Assembly (NCBI GenBank): GCA_045546175.1
Contig: JAZQCI010000059.1
Coordinates: forward strand, 1 to 37,225
Origin: CAG-791 sp045546175
Lineage (GTDB): Bacteria > Bacillota > Clostridia > Lachnospirales > Lachnospiraceae
Direction: 5' to 3'
Length of the DNA stretch: 37,225 nucleotides
Shown here: positions 15,342-23,252 of the stretch, piece after piece
Numbering within the stretch: the stretch's first letter is position 1
How the letters are laid out: every line of letters begins with the position of its first letter
Position numbers and translations under genes: made by a program
The notes under the pieces: model-generated
Databases searched by the model: none
Told to the model about the DNA's origin: nothing
The model's input: only the letters and a program-made list of their open reading frames with translations

Positions 15342-17423
15342 TCAGCCGATCTCCGATCCGTCCGGAATGTCCTTTCCGGCTTCCGGAGTCATCAGTGCCA
15401 GCAATCCGTCGGGACCTTCCGCGCACAGGAGCATGCCTTCAGACATAAGTCCTGCCAGCTTGGCGGGCTTGAGGTTCGTGATGACCATCACTTTTTTGCC
15501 GACCATCTCTTCCGCGCTGTAGTACCCCTTGATTCCGGACACGATCTGGCGCACTTCGCCGCCGATCCTGACCTGGGAGCAGAGAAGCTTCTTGGACTTC
15601 TTGACTTCCTCACAGGCGATGACTTCGCCGACCTGGAACTGGAGCTTTGCGAAGTCATCGATGGTGACCTCGGGCTTCTTCTCCACGGCGGGCGCTTCTT
15701 TGACCTCTGCGGAGGCCTCTTCCTTCAGGTCTGCCTTGGCAGCCTTCTCCTCGGAGCCCTTGGATTCGGAAGCTTTGGATTCAGAAGCCTTTTCTTTGGC
15801 CTTCTCCTCCAGCTTCGCCTGCTTCTGGGCTTCCTTTCTCTGTTTTGCCATGATCTTCTCGACGTCCTTCATGACGTCCGCTTCTTTGAGGCGGGCGAAC
15901 AGGATCTCGGGCTTATCCGTGACCTTGTTTCCGGAAGGATACAGGCCGAAAGTGCCGAGCGTCTCGAAATCGCGGATCTCGGTGTTGAGCATCTTCACGA
16001 TCTTGTCGGCCGTCTCAGGCATGAAAGGTGCCATGAGGGCCGTGCCGATGGTGATGCCTTCGATCAGGTTGTAGAGAACGGTCGCAAGGCGGTCGGACTT
16101 GGCCTCGTCCCTTGCCAGTACCCACGGCTCGGTCTCGTCGATGTATTTGTTCAGTCTCTTGAAGACGGCGAAGATCTCCGTCAGGGCGTCTGCCGCGCGC
16201 AGCTCGTCCATCTTGGCCTCGACCTTGTCGTAGGCGGCCGTCACAAAGGCCTTGAGCTCTTCGTCTACGGGCTCTGTCGCGCCCTTGTTCGCCACAACGC
16301 CGTCAAAATATTTATTGCTCATCGCAATGGTGCGGTTGACCAGGTTGCCCATCGTGTTGGCCAGGTCGGAGTTGATCCTCTCGACCACGAGCTCCCAGGT
16401 GATCACGCCGTCGTTCTCATAGGGCATCTCGTGCACGACAAAATAGCGAACCGCGTCTACGCCGAAGATGTCCACAAGGTCGTCCGCGTAGATTACGTTG
16501 CCCTTGGTCTTACTCATCTTCTCGCCGCCCTGCAACAGCCAGGGATGGCCGAATACCTGCTTGGGAAGGGGCTCGCCCAGCGCCATCAGGAAGATGGGCC
16601 AGTAAATGGTGTGGAAGCGAATGATGTCCTTGCCGATCAGGTGAAGATCCGCAGGCCAATTTTTCTTGTACAGGTCGCTGCTGTTTCCGTCCGCGTCGTA
16701 ACCAATACCGGTGATGTAGTTGCTGAGGGCGTCAAGCCACACATAGACGACATGTCCGGGCGCGAAGTCCACCGGAATGCCCCATGTGAAGGAGCTTCTG
16801 GACACGCACAGATCCTGCAGGCCCGGAAGAAGGAAGTTGTTCATCATCTCGTTCTTGCGGGATACCGGCTGGATAAACTCCGGATGTGTGTTGATGTGCT
16901 CGATCAGACGATCGGCGTATTTCTTCATTCTGAAGAAGTAGGCATCTTCCTTGGCCTGGTGCACTTCGCCGCCGCAGACGGGGCAGTATTTGCCGTCGAC
17001 GACCTGGGAAGCCGTATAGAAAGCTTCACACTCTCTGCAGTACATTCCCTCGTAATAGCCCAGGTAGATGTCGCCCTGGTCGTACAGTTTCTTGAAGATC
17101 TTCTGAACCTGACGCTCATGGTCTTCATCCGTCGTGCGGATAAAGCGGTCGTAGGACGTGTTTACCAGGTCCCACAGTCTCTTGATCTCTCCGGCCACGC
17201 CGTCGACGAATTCCTTGGGAGTCTTGCCCGCTACCGCGGCTCTGGACTCGATCTTCTGGCCGTGCTCGTCACTTCCCGTCTGGAAGTGGACGTCGTAGCC
17301 GTCCGCTCTCTTGTATCTGGCGATACAGTCCGCCAGGATGATCTCATAGGTATTTCCGATGTGCGGCTTGCCTGATGTATAGGCGATCGCTGTTGTGATG
17401 TAATATTTTCCTTTATTCTGCAT
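15342..17423 (-). CDS. metG: Methionyl-tRNA synthetase
   Basis: This 693-residue class I synthetase charges tRNA-Met. It has the HIGN signature (21-24) in GKPHIGNTYEI, the knuckle Cys pairs CREC and CPVC that bind zinc, the KMSKTKGN catalytic loop, an anticodon-binding helical domain, and a C-terminal EMAPII/OB tRNA-binding domain (QVGEVIACEEVKKSKKLL, VMVITNLKPAKLAGLMSEG). Between the last two lies a Lys/Glu/Ala-rich low-complexity linker of about 60 residues, longer than usual. ATG start with GAGAGGGG upstream. It is downstream of map with a 53-bp gap, possibly cotranscribed. Confidence 0.97.
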   Translation of the reverse strand: MQNKGKYYITTAIAYTSGKPHIGNTYEIILADCIARYKRADGYDVHFQTGSDEHGQKIESRAAVAGKTPKEFVDGVAGEIKRLWDLVNTSYDRFIRTTDEDHERQVQKIFKKLYDQGDIYLGYYEGMYCRECEAFYTASQVVDGKYCPVCGGEVHQAKEDAYFFRMKKYADRLIEHINTHPEFIQPVSRKNEMMNNFLLPGLQDLCVSRSSFTWGIPVDFAPGHVVYVWLDALSNYITGIGYDADGNSSDLYKKNWPADLHLIGKDIIRFHTIYWPIFLMALGEPLPKQVFGHPWLLQGGEKMSKTKGNVIYADDLVDIFGVDAVRYFVVHEMPYENDGVITWELVVERINSDLANTMGNLVNRTIAMSNKYFDGVVANKGATEPVDEELKAFVTAAYDKVEAKMDELRAADALTEIFAVFKRLNKYIDETEPWVLARDEAKSDRLATVLYNLIEGITIGTALMAPFMPETADKIVKMLNTEIRDFETLGTFGLYPSGNKVTDKPEILFARLKEADVMKDVEKIMAKQRKEAQKQAKLEEKAKEKASESKASESKGSEEKAAKADLKEEASAEVKEAPAVEKKPEVTIDDFAKLQFQVGEVIACEEVKKSKKLLCSQVRIGGEVRQIVSGIKGYYSAEEMVGKKVMVITNLKPAKLAGLMSEGMLLCAEGPDGLLALMTPEAGKDIPDGSEIG

Positions 17424-17476
17424 AGGTCTTTTCCCCTCTCATTTTTATCGGAATCTGTGCTGAGCGCATTTTTTTG

Positions 17477-18361
17477 TCACCAGCAGAGCACCTCGTGTCC
17501 CGTCTCCGTGACAAGCACCTGGATCTCCCACTGGGCGGAGGGCTTTCCGTCCCTGGTGTAGATGGTCCAGCCGTTCTTGTCGTCCTGATAGATCTCGTCG
17601 GTCCCCATATTGACCATGGGCTCGATCGTGAAGACCATACCGGGTACCATCAGCATCTCCTGTCCGGGCTTGGAGACATAGCTGACAAACGGATCCTCGT
17701 GGAACTCAAGGCCGCATCCGTGGCCGCCGATCTCGCGGACCACCGAGTAGCCGTTCTTCACGGCGTGCTCGTGGACTTTGCTTCCCATATCGCCGAGGAA
17801 GGTCCACGGAATGACGTTCTCGAGACCGATCTCGACGCACTCTTTTGTCACCTGCACAAGTCTCTTCTTCTCCTCCGAGACCTCGCCGATGCAGAACATT
17901 CGCGAGGAATCCGAGAAATATCCCCTGTAGATCGTGGAGCAGTCCACGTTGATGATGTCGCCTTCCTTGAGGATATGGACCTCATCCGGAATGCCGTGGC
18001 AGACCTCCTCATTTATGGAAGTGCAGACGCTCTTGGGAAATCCCTCGTAGTGGAGCGGAGCCGGAATCGCGTTCATGGAGACCGTTGTCTCGTAGACGAT
18101 CTTGTCGATTTCTTCCGTGCTCATGCCGGGACGGATCGCCCCTGCGACGGCGTCGAGGCACGCCATGTTGACTTTGGCGCTCTCTTTGATTCCCTGGATC
18201 TGCTCGGGAGTCTTGATGATACTTCTGTCCGGAGTAATATGCCCCTTGAGCTGGAAGCTTTTGATCTTCTCATCAAAGCGCATGTGGCAGCTCTTGTACT
18301 TCTTGCCGCTGCCGCACCAGCACGGGTCATTTCTCTCTATTTTGGCTGCAAAATGGATCAT
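17477..18361 (-). CDS. map: Type I methionine aminopeptidase with SEC-C zinc motif
   Basis: This 294-residue enzyme removes the initiator Met from nascent proteins. The N-terminus carries a SEC-C type zinc motif (CWCGSGKKYKSCH), as in many clostridial Map proteins, probably for ribosome contact. The pita-bread metal ligands are visible: INVDCSTIYRGYFSDSSR (two Asp), GHGCGLEFHEDP (His), FTIEPMVNMG (Glu) and WEIQVLVTETG (Glu). The ATG at 18361 is chosen because the product then starts MIHFAAKIERND; the frame is open another 22 codons upstream with weak initiation sites. The leader carries structured element copy B, whose promoter (18576-18604) may drive map. Confidence 0.93.
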   Translation of the reverse strand: MIHFAAKIERNDPCWCGSGKKYKSCHMRFDEKIKSFQLKGHITPDRSIIKTPEQIQGIKESAKVNMACLDAVAGAIRPGMSTEEIDKIVYETTVSMNAIPAPLHYEGFPKSVCTSINEEVCHGIPDEVHILKEGDIINVDCSTIYRGYFSDSSRMFCIGEVSEEKKRLVQVTKECVEIGLENVIPWTFLGDMGSKVHEHAVKNGYSVVREIGGHGCGLEFHEDPFVSYVSKPGQEMLMVPGMVFTIEPMVNMGTDEIYQDDKNGWTIYTRDGKPSAQWEIQVLVTETGHEVLCW

Positions 18362-18429
18362 AATTCTAGTATATTCCTTCCATGACTGATCTTTTGTCAT
18401 TCTCGCGTGAGCCCGCTCAGCGGACAATC

Positions 18430-18571
18430 AAGGCTCGCTGAGCGAGCCGCTGCGCCGCGTGCGGGCTGCCTGTAAGGCAGCTTCTTCCTTTCCGCACGCG
18501 TGTGCATCATTTAACTCAGTGGGGGACCAGCTCACCGCCTATACAGGCGGGAGACTTCCCACCTGAGTTAA
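18430..18571 (-). ncRNA. Structured dispersed element, copy B
   Basis: On the minus strand, P1 is AACTCAG (18563-18569) with CTGAGTT (18513-18519), enclosing CCGCCT-GTAT-AGGCGG. Then follows GATGCACACGCGTGCG, the single-stranded-looking GGAAAGGAAGAA, an inner GCTGCC/GGCAGC hairpin, the P2 return strand CCGCACGCG, and P3 GGCTCGC-TCA-GCGAGCC (18432-18448). It lies between the metallophosphatase stop and map. The predicted transcription start of the upstream promoter falls at the first base of P1. Confidence 0.65.
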
Positions 18572-18575
18572 AACA

Positions 18576-18604
18576 AGTATGAGTTTTTTTTACATAAATG
18601 TCAA
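18576..18604 (-). promoter_or_regulatory. Promoter before copy B / map
   Basis: Minus-strand TTGACA (18599-18604), 17-nt spacer and CATACT (18576-18581). The expected start near 18569 coincides with the 5' end of the P1 stem of copy B. Confidence 0.65.
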
Positions 18605-18626
18605 TCTTCCCCTGCCGCTCCGGCTT

Positions 18627-19442
18627 TCATCGGACGTAAAACTCTTCCGCGTCCTCAAGCCGCAGGCAGGCCAGCTGGGCCCTCTCTGCCGCCTTGCGGA
18701 TCGACTCGGAGTCGTCCGCCGCGCAGGACAGGAGCTTGGCGCCGCAGTCGATGTCGACGTACTTTTCCCCGTAGAAGATCCTGTTCCTTTTGGTCGCCCT
18801 GGGCTTTCGGAAAGGCCAGTTCTTTTCGGCCTTCATTTTGGTGAAATAATAGTCGGTGATCGTATGTCCGCAGATAAGGCAGTGGTACTTCTCATCCCCT
18901 CTGTGATCCGCGAAAGGATCCTCCCGCAGTCCCAGCCGCCTCCAGACCGCGTCTTTTCGGCGAAGCCCGGCTTCCAGAGGACTGTAACCCGCGTCAAGGT
19001 GATAGGGATAGGCGTGGGCCAGCATGTAGTGCTTCTCGCCGTCCCACACGCTGAAGCTGTAAGGCAGCTCCCGGATCCACTTGCGGATCTCCCACTGTTT
19101 GAGCCTGTCCAGGCGGCTGTATTCCGCCCAGGTGCCGCTTCCGCGGTTGTTGATCTGCCAGTTCTGCGCAATCGGATTATCCTGCGTTCCTCCCTTGCTT
19201 CCGATCTCCATCATCGAGAGGAACATCTCCTCGTGGTTGCCGCGCAGGCAGTGCACGCGCTCGCTGGACCTGTCCAGATGCATGATGAACAGGAGCGTCT
19301 CCAGAGGGTAATCCCCCCAGTCGATATAGTCTCCCAGAAGATACAGCTCATCCCCCTGGTCCGGTGCAAAACGTATTTTTTTCAGAAGCTTCTGAAACTG
19401 CGGCAGAGCGCCGTGTATATCACTGATCACATATGTTGACAA
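18627..19442 (-). CDS. Calcineurin-like metallophosphoesterase (Ser/Thr phosphatase type)
   Basis: The 271-residue cytoplasmic phosphatase has the full two-metal motif set of the PPP-like family: SDIHG near the N-terminus, LGDYIDWG, RGNHEEMF, and later His residues in MLAHAYP and ICGHTITDYY. Bacterial relatives dephosphorylate Ser/Thr/Tyr phosphoproteins or nucleotides, and the substrate here is unknown. The start is TTG, with AGGAG ten bases upstream. It follows the FrhB-like gene by 19 bp and is the last gene of the polysaccharide run, so it may control or trim a pathway component. That link is inference from position. Confidence 0.88.
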   Translation of the reverse strand: MSTYVISDIHGALPQFQKLLKKIRFAPDQGDELYLLGDYIDWGDYPLETLLFIMHLDRSSERVHCLRGNHEEMFLSMMEIGSKGGTQDNPIAQNWQINNRGSGTWAEYSRLDRLKQWEIRKWIRELPYSFSVWDGEKHYMLAHAYPYHLDAGYSPLEAGLRRKDAVWRRLGLREDPFADHRGDEKYHCLICGHTITDYYFTKMKAEKNWPFRKPRATKRNRIFYGEKYVDIDCGAKLLSCAADDSESIRKAAERAQLACLRLEDAEEFYVR

Positions 19443-19461
19443 TTAAACGATTCTCCTGTTT

Positions 19462-20400
19462 TCACTTGAGCAGGCCCTTGATCTTTCTCCCGACCTTGCG
19501 CCATACGGGAACCACTCCGTAACGGTCCATGACATACTCGATTCCGTGTTTTCTGTAGTCTCTCCAGAACTTGTCCCTGTTCTCCGAAGGCTTCGTGGGC
19601 TCCTGCAGGTTGAGCTGCCAGCAGTCTGTGGTGTTGCTCTCGCGGTATTCCAGCTTCTCTTTGATCGAGTCAAAAAATTCCCTGCCCCGCTCTGTGTGGA
19701 TCAGGACCAGGCTCGTCCCCATCTCGTCCACGAAGTCCGGCATGCTCTTCTCCATGTGCCAGAAATCGCCGATCGTCAGGTCCGTCTCCCTGTCCATTCG
19801 GGTATACGGGCAGCTGAAGCAGGATTGCCTGATCGTGTGGCGGTCGGAGTAGATTTTTCTGTATTTTGCAATGGAGATCTCCTCCCCATTCCTGCGGACG
19901 GTTCCCACGGACTTGCTCCATCCGGTCTTCTTATTTCGGAAATTGAGGTCGCTCAGCTTCCCTCCCTTTTCCAGGGAGCGGGCGTACTGCGCCCAGATCA
20001 TGGGACTCGGCGCCCCGTGGCAGATGATGTCGACGGTGAAGATCCGATCGCTCATCCCGTTCATCTTCATATACTGCATAAAGCCGGCCGCCTGACAGCC
20101 CAGCCCAGTGAACAGGAGCCGCTTATCAGGGTGCTCTTTCAGCCATGCCAGCGCCTCTTTCCAGGAATCCAGCGCGTAAGCCTGCATGTACTTGGAGCCC
20201 GAGGAGGCGTCCCGCTGCTGTTTGTTTAAGGCCAGCGCAAATTCCGACCGGTGCTCCTCATAGTTGTAGTGCACGCACAGAACGGCGTCTCCTCTTTCCA
20301 GGAAAACGTCAGAGATCGCAACAAACGCACCGCCGGATGAGCTTCGCTCTAGTATTTTCCTGTCCTTGGTCCTGCAGGCATAGACAAGTGTATTTTCCAT
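19462..20400 (-). CDS. FrhB-like protein of polysaccharide locus (lacks ferredoxin domain)
   Basis: This 312-residue protein matches the coenzyme F420 hydrogenase/dehydrogenase beta-subunit family as found in surface-polysaccharide clusters. Motifs are ERSSSGGAFVAISDVFL, GSKYMQA, LFTGLGCQAAGF, DIICHGAPSP, and a downstream Cys pair in QSCFSCPYTRMDRETDLTIG. Family members usually begin with a two-cluster ferredoxin segment (CxGCxAC). Here it is missing, and an equivalent segment sits at the C-terminus of the flippase encoded immediately upstream. ATG at 20400 with AGGTG upstream; a GTG three codons earlier is possible. The usual partner in such clusters is a pyruvyl transferase, present two genes upstream. 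Flavin redox chemistry is likely but unproven. Confidence 0.85.
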   Translation of the reverse strand: MENTLVYACRTKDRKILERSSSGGAFVAISDVFLERGDAVLCVHYNYEEHRSEFALALNKQQRDASSGSKYMQAYALDSWKEALAWLKEHPDKRLLFTGLGCQAAGFMQYMKMNGMSDRIFTVDIICHGAPSPMIWAQYARSLEKGGKLSDLNFRNKKTGWSKSVGTVRRNGEEISIAKYRKIYSDRHTIRQSCFSCPYTRMDRETDLTIGDFWHMEKSMPDFVDEMGTSLVLIHTERGREFFDSIKEKLEYRESNTTDCWQLNLQEPTKPSENRDKFWRDYRKHGIEYVMDRYGVVPVWRKVGRKIKGLLK

Positions 20401-20419
20401 ATTGTTCACACCTACCGTA

Positions 20420-22156
20420 TCACTCTCCGTATCCTCTCTCCGCCCGGTCCCGCTTGAAGACGCAGACCTGCATGCACTTGTGACAGCGCACGCAGCGCCC
20501 GGGATCGATCACAGGATACAGGAAACCTTCCCCATCCGACTTCATTTCAATCGCCCCCGCGGGACATACCGCATAGCAGGCGCTGCAGCCGCAGCAGCTG
20601 CTCTTATCCGGCACAAGGGCCGGCGGATCCGCTGCCGGAGCCTTGTCGGACGCCGGTACCTGATCGGACAGATCCTCCTGTCCGGTCGACACGGCCTGTT
20701 CAACCGTGTCCCCCATGCCGGACCTTCCTCTTCTCTTATTCAAATAAGCCTTTCCTTTCCGCAGAACCGCTCTGACGAAGGACTTGTTGATCACCATAAA
20801 GACGACACAGCCCAGCACCAGATTGATCACGTTAAGCACCGGCATCTGCATAAAGCACATGACGCTCTCACAAGTCATGATCGCCAGTATGGCCAGCACA
20901 TGCGTGAGGCTGTATTTGACTTTCACGATCCTCTGCACATCGATGCTCCTGTAGATAAACAGGAACAGATAGCTGACCAGGGTGGATCCGGAGGCGGCAT
21001 AGAGGCCGATCCAGCGGATCGTCGCGATATCCACGATCAGATTCATGGCCGCCGCTGCCGTAGTCGTGATCCCGACACTTCTCGATTCTTTGTACGCCAC
21101 ATAGATCCCTCCGAGGAAAGTCGACATGCTGAAGAAGAACATACCGAGGAACAGGATCGGGATCTGTTTGTAAGCCGCCGCGTAATTTCCGCGGATCAGA
21201 AGTTTGAACAAAACGGGCGTGGCCGCGATCAAAAGGCCGAAAAATCCGGCCATCAGATCGAACATAGTCCTGAACATGGAGGAGTAATACTCACTGGCGT
21301 CACGGTCTTTTGACACTACCGACGCGTTTTCCTGCCATGCCATGGTAAAAGTGTTCTGGGCGATGCTCAAAAGCCCCGGGATCTTGTTGGCGACCACATA
21401 CACTGCGTTGGCCTCGATCCCCATGAAGAAGATGACCACAAATCTGTCCGACACGCGCATGATCCATGAAGACATGCAGTTGGGCACCATGGGCCAGGAA
21501 TAGCGCAGCATCTCCCCGAGCTTTCGTCTGTTAAAATACCGCAGGTCGATATACCTGTATATTTTGGCCTTGAAAATAAGAAAGGCAAGCGCGAAAACGA
21601 CGGACATAAGCAGGGAGATGACCGTTCCCTTGAGTCCTGCTCTGAGCCAGTAGACGCAGATCACAGCAAAGATCATCTTTCCCACGGACGAGAGGATCGC
21701 GCTGATCGAGTAGACCATGTTGTCATTGATGCCTCTGACCATCTGCAGCGATATGCTCACAAGACTGTCAATAAAGAAATACATGCAGATCAGGATCCGG
21801 ACGCTGCTGTCCATCTGGGCCATCCTGTTTACTTTTCCCATTACAAAATACAGAACCGCCAGCGCCGCGATCGAGACCGGGACCGCAAAGACCATGATAG
21901 TGGTCATGATCTCCTTCACTTTCTCCTTGTCATCCCTCGCATCGATCAGAAACCGAAAGGCGGCTGTCTGAATCTGTAAAGTTGCAGTCGGCAGAAACAG
22001 TGATTCCAGGATAAGAATCACATCATAGGTTCCCATCTCGCTCTGGGTCAGGCACCCGGTGAGTACGGGAAGCGTTATGATGGATGCAAGTTTGGGTAAA
22101 AATGTGCCTATTGATAGTATGAGTGTGTTTTTGGCAAGCTTACCTTCTCGACTCAT
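20420..22156 (-). CDS. Wzx-type flippase fused to a C-terminal 2[4Fe-4S] ferredoxin
   Basis: Residues 1-460 (of 578) form a polysaccharide exporter of the MOP/Wzx type with about 12-14 membrane helices; it starts LAKNTLILSIGTFLPKLAS. After a basic segment (NKRRGRSG) and a Pro/Ala-rich linker of about 45 residues comes a complete bacterial-type ferredoxin: Cys521, 524, 527, 531 (CxxCxxCxxxCP) and Cys555, 558, 561, 565 (CxxCxxCxxxC). The domain would face the cytoplasm if the flippase has an even number of helices. There is no stop or frameshift between the parts. The ATG at 22156 follows AAGGA in the stop region of the previous gene (7-bp gap); the FrhB-like gene begins 19 bp after its stop. 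Confidence 0.9.
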   Translation of the reverse strand: MSREGKLAKNTLILSIGTFLPKLASIITLPVLTGCLTQSEMGTYDVILILESLFLPTATLQIQTAAFRFLIDARDDKEKVKEIMTTIMVFAVPVSIAALAVLYFVMGKVNRMAQMDSSVRILICMYFFIDSLVSISLQMVRGINDNMVYSISAILSSVGKMIFAVICVYWLRAGLKGTVISLLMSVVFALAFLIFKAKIYRYIDLRYFNRRKLGEMLRYSWPMVPNCMSSWIMRVSDRFVVIFFMGIEANAVYVVANKIPGLLSIAQNTFTMAWQENASVVSKDRDASEYYSSMFRTMFDLMAGFFGLLIAATPVLFKLLIRGNYAAAYKQIPILFLGMFFFSMSTFLGGIYVAYKESRSVGITTTAAAAMNLIVDIATIRWIGLYAASGSTLVSYLFLFIYRSIDVQRIVKVKYSLTHVLAILAIMTCESVMCFMQMPVLNVINLVLGCVVFMVINKSFVRAVLRKGKAYLNKRRGRSGMGDTVEQAVSTGQEDLSDQVPASDKAPAADPPALVPDKSSCCGCSACYAVCPAGAIEMKSDGEGFLYPVIDPGRCVRCHKCMQVCVFKRDRAERGYGE

Positions 22157-22163
22157 ATAAGAA

Positions 22164-23252
22164 TTATTCCTTCTCGTTCTGCTCCGCTGCGGACACGATC
22201 GCCCTGATGTAATCCATGGAACTATGGCGCATCGTCTCAAGCCTGCGCTCCGCCTCGGCCCAGTCTGTATCGAATTTCAGTTCTTCTTCGTTTTCTTTCA
22301 GGACGCAGTTCGTCAGCGCACAGCTCATGAGCAGGTCTCTGCTCCTTACATTGAACTTTTTGGAAGTCTCCAGTTCCACCTTCAGCTTTTTCCGAAAGAG
22401 GACGGCAAAAGCTGTGCCGTGGAAGGAATTGGTAAAAACATACTCGGCGCCGGCAAACCAGCCGACAAATTCCTCAGGAGTGCTGTAGCGGATTCTCGTG
22501 ATATCTCTGTTTTTCTTGTATTGATTGTTCAAATACAAGAGTTTGATCCCTGTCTTCGCAGACAGCTCCTTGGCCGCCTCCAGCAGATGAACGGGTTCGT
22601 TCACTGTGTAGACAAGAATATACGGTTCCTGCAGGTCAGGCGCTTTCATAAATGCCTTCCACCTGCCCCGGTCAAGGAGCAGCGTCGGATCAAGATCCAC
22701 TCTCGCGTCGTACCCCAGATGCCTGACCAGGTCCACAGCTTTGGTCTCCCTCAGAGAAATGCACTGCATCCCCTTAAGCCACTCCCTGTAAAGCTGTTCG
22801 GTCCCCTCGGGAAAAGAATCAAATCCCAGGCTGCAGGCATAAGAATACCTTTGCCTGTCGTCCGCGAACGTGAGCATATAGACGGGATCCATGCCCGAAA
22901 AAACATCGTTCCACACCTGGTCAGATCCGGTCACGAACAGGGCGTACTTATCCCTGTTTTTTTCCAGATCGTCAGCGCTCATCTGCGCGGACATTTTGAG
23001 CCGGTTCCTGCGGAAATTACCAAAGAGCATGTCCTTCCTGACGGCCACAAGACAGCGCAGCATCACGATGGGAAACCTGTGCCGCTTAAACAGCCCCCAT
23101 GGCCTGTGACCTTCTTCCACCGCCCTGCAGCGGTAATCAACGATGACCGCTTCTCTCCCCAGGTCGGAGATGACTTTTTGCAGCGCATAAGCCTGCAGGA
23201 CCGCTCCGTAATTAGATGCTCTGTGAAATGTCAAAATACCGATAAGTTTCAT
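22164..23252 (-). CDS. Polysaccharide pyruvyl transferase family protein
   Basis: The 362-residue protein belongs to the PF04230 family that adds ketal-linked pyruvate from PEP to sugars (or acts as a related transferase). The N-terminus IGILTFHRASNYGAVLQAYA is diagnostic, followed by FVTGSDQVWND and FTNSFHGTAFAVLF, both typical. The ATG at 23252 lies inside the 3' end of the polymerase gene, giving a 41-bp overlap in a different frame; GGCGGGG precedes it. The frame is open further upstream, but the diagnostic N-terminus fixes the start. Acts in the cytoplasm on lipid-linked repeat units before flipping. Confidence 0.9.
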   Translation of the reverse strand: MKLIGILTFHRASNYGAVLQAYALQKVISDLGREAVIVDYRCRAVEEGHRPWGLFKRHRFPIVMLRCLVAVRKDMLFGNFRRNRLKMSAQMSADDLEKNRDKYALFVTGSDQVWNDVFSGMDPVYMLTFADDRQRYSYACSLGFDSFPEGTEQLYREWLKGMQCISLRETKAVDLVRHLGYDARVDLDPTLLLDRGRWKAFMKAPDLQEPYILVYTVNEPVHLLEAAKELSAKTGIKLLYLNNQYKKNRDITRIRYSTPEEFVGWFAGAEYVFTNSFHGTAFAVLFRKKLKVELETSKKFNVRSRDLLMSCALTNCVLKENEEELKFDTDWAEAERRLETMRHSSMDYIRAIVSAAEQNEKE

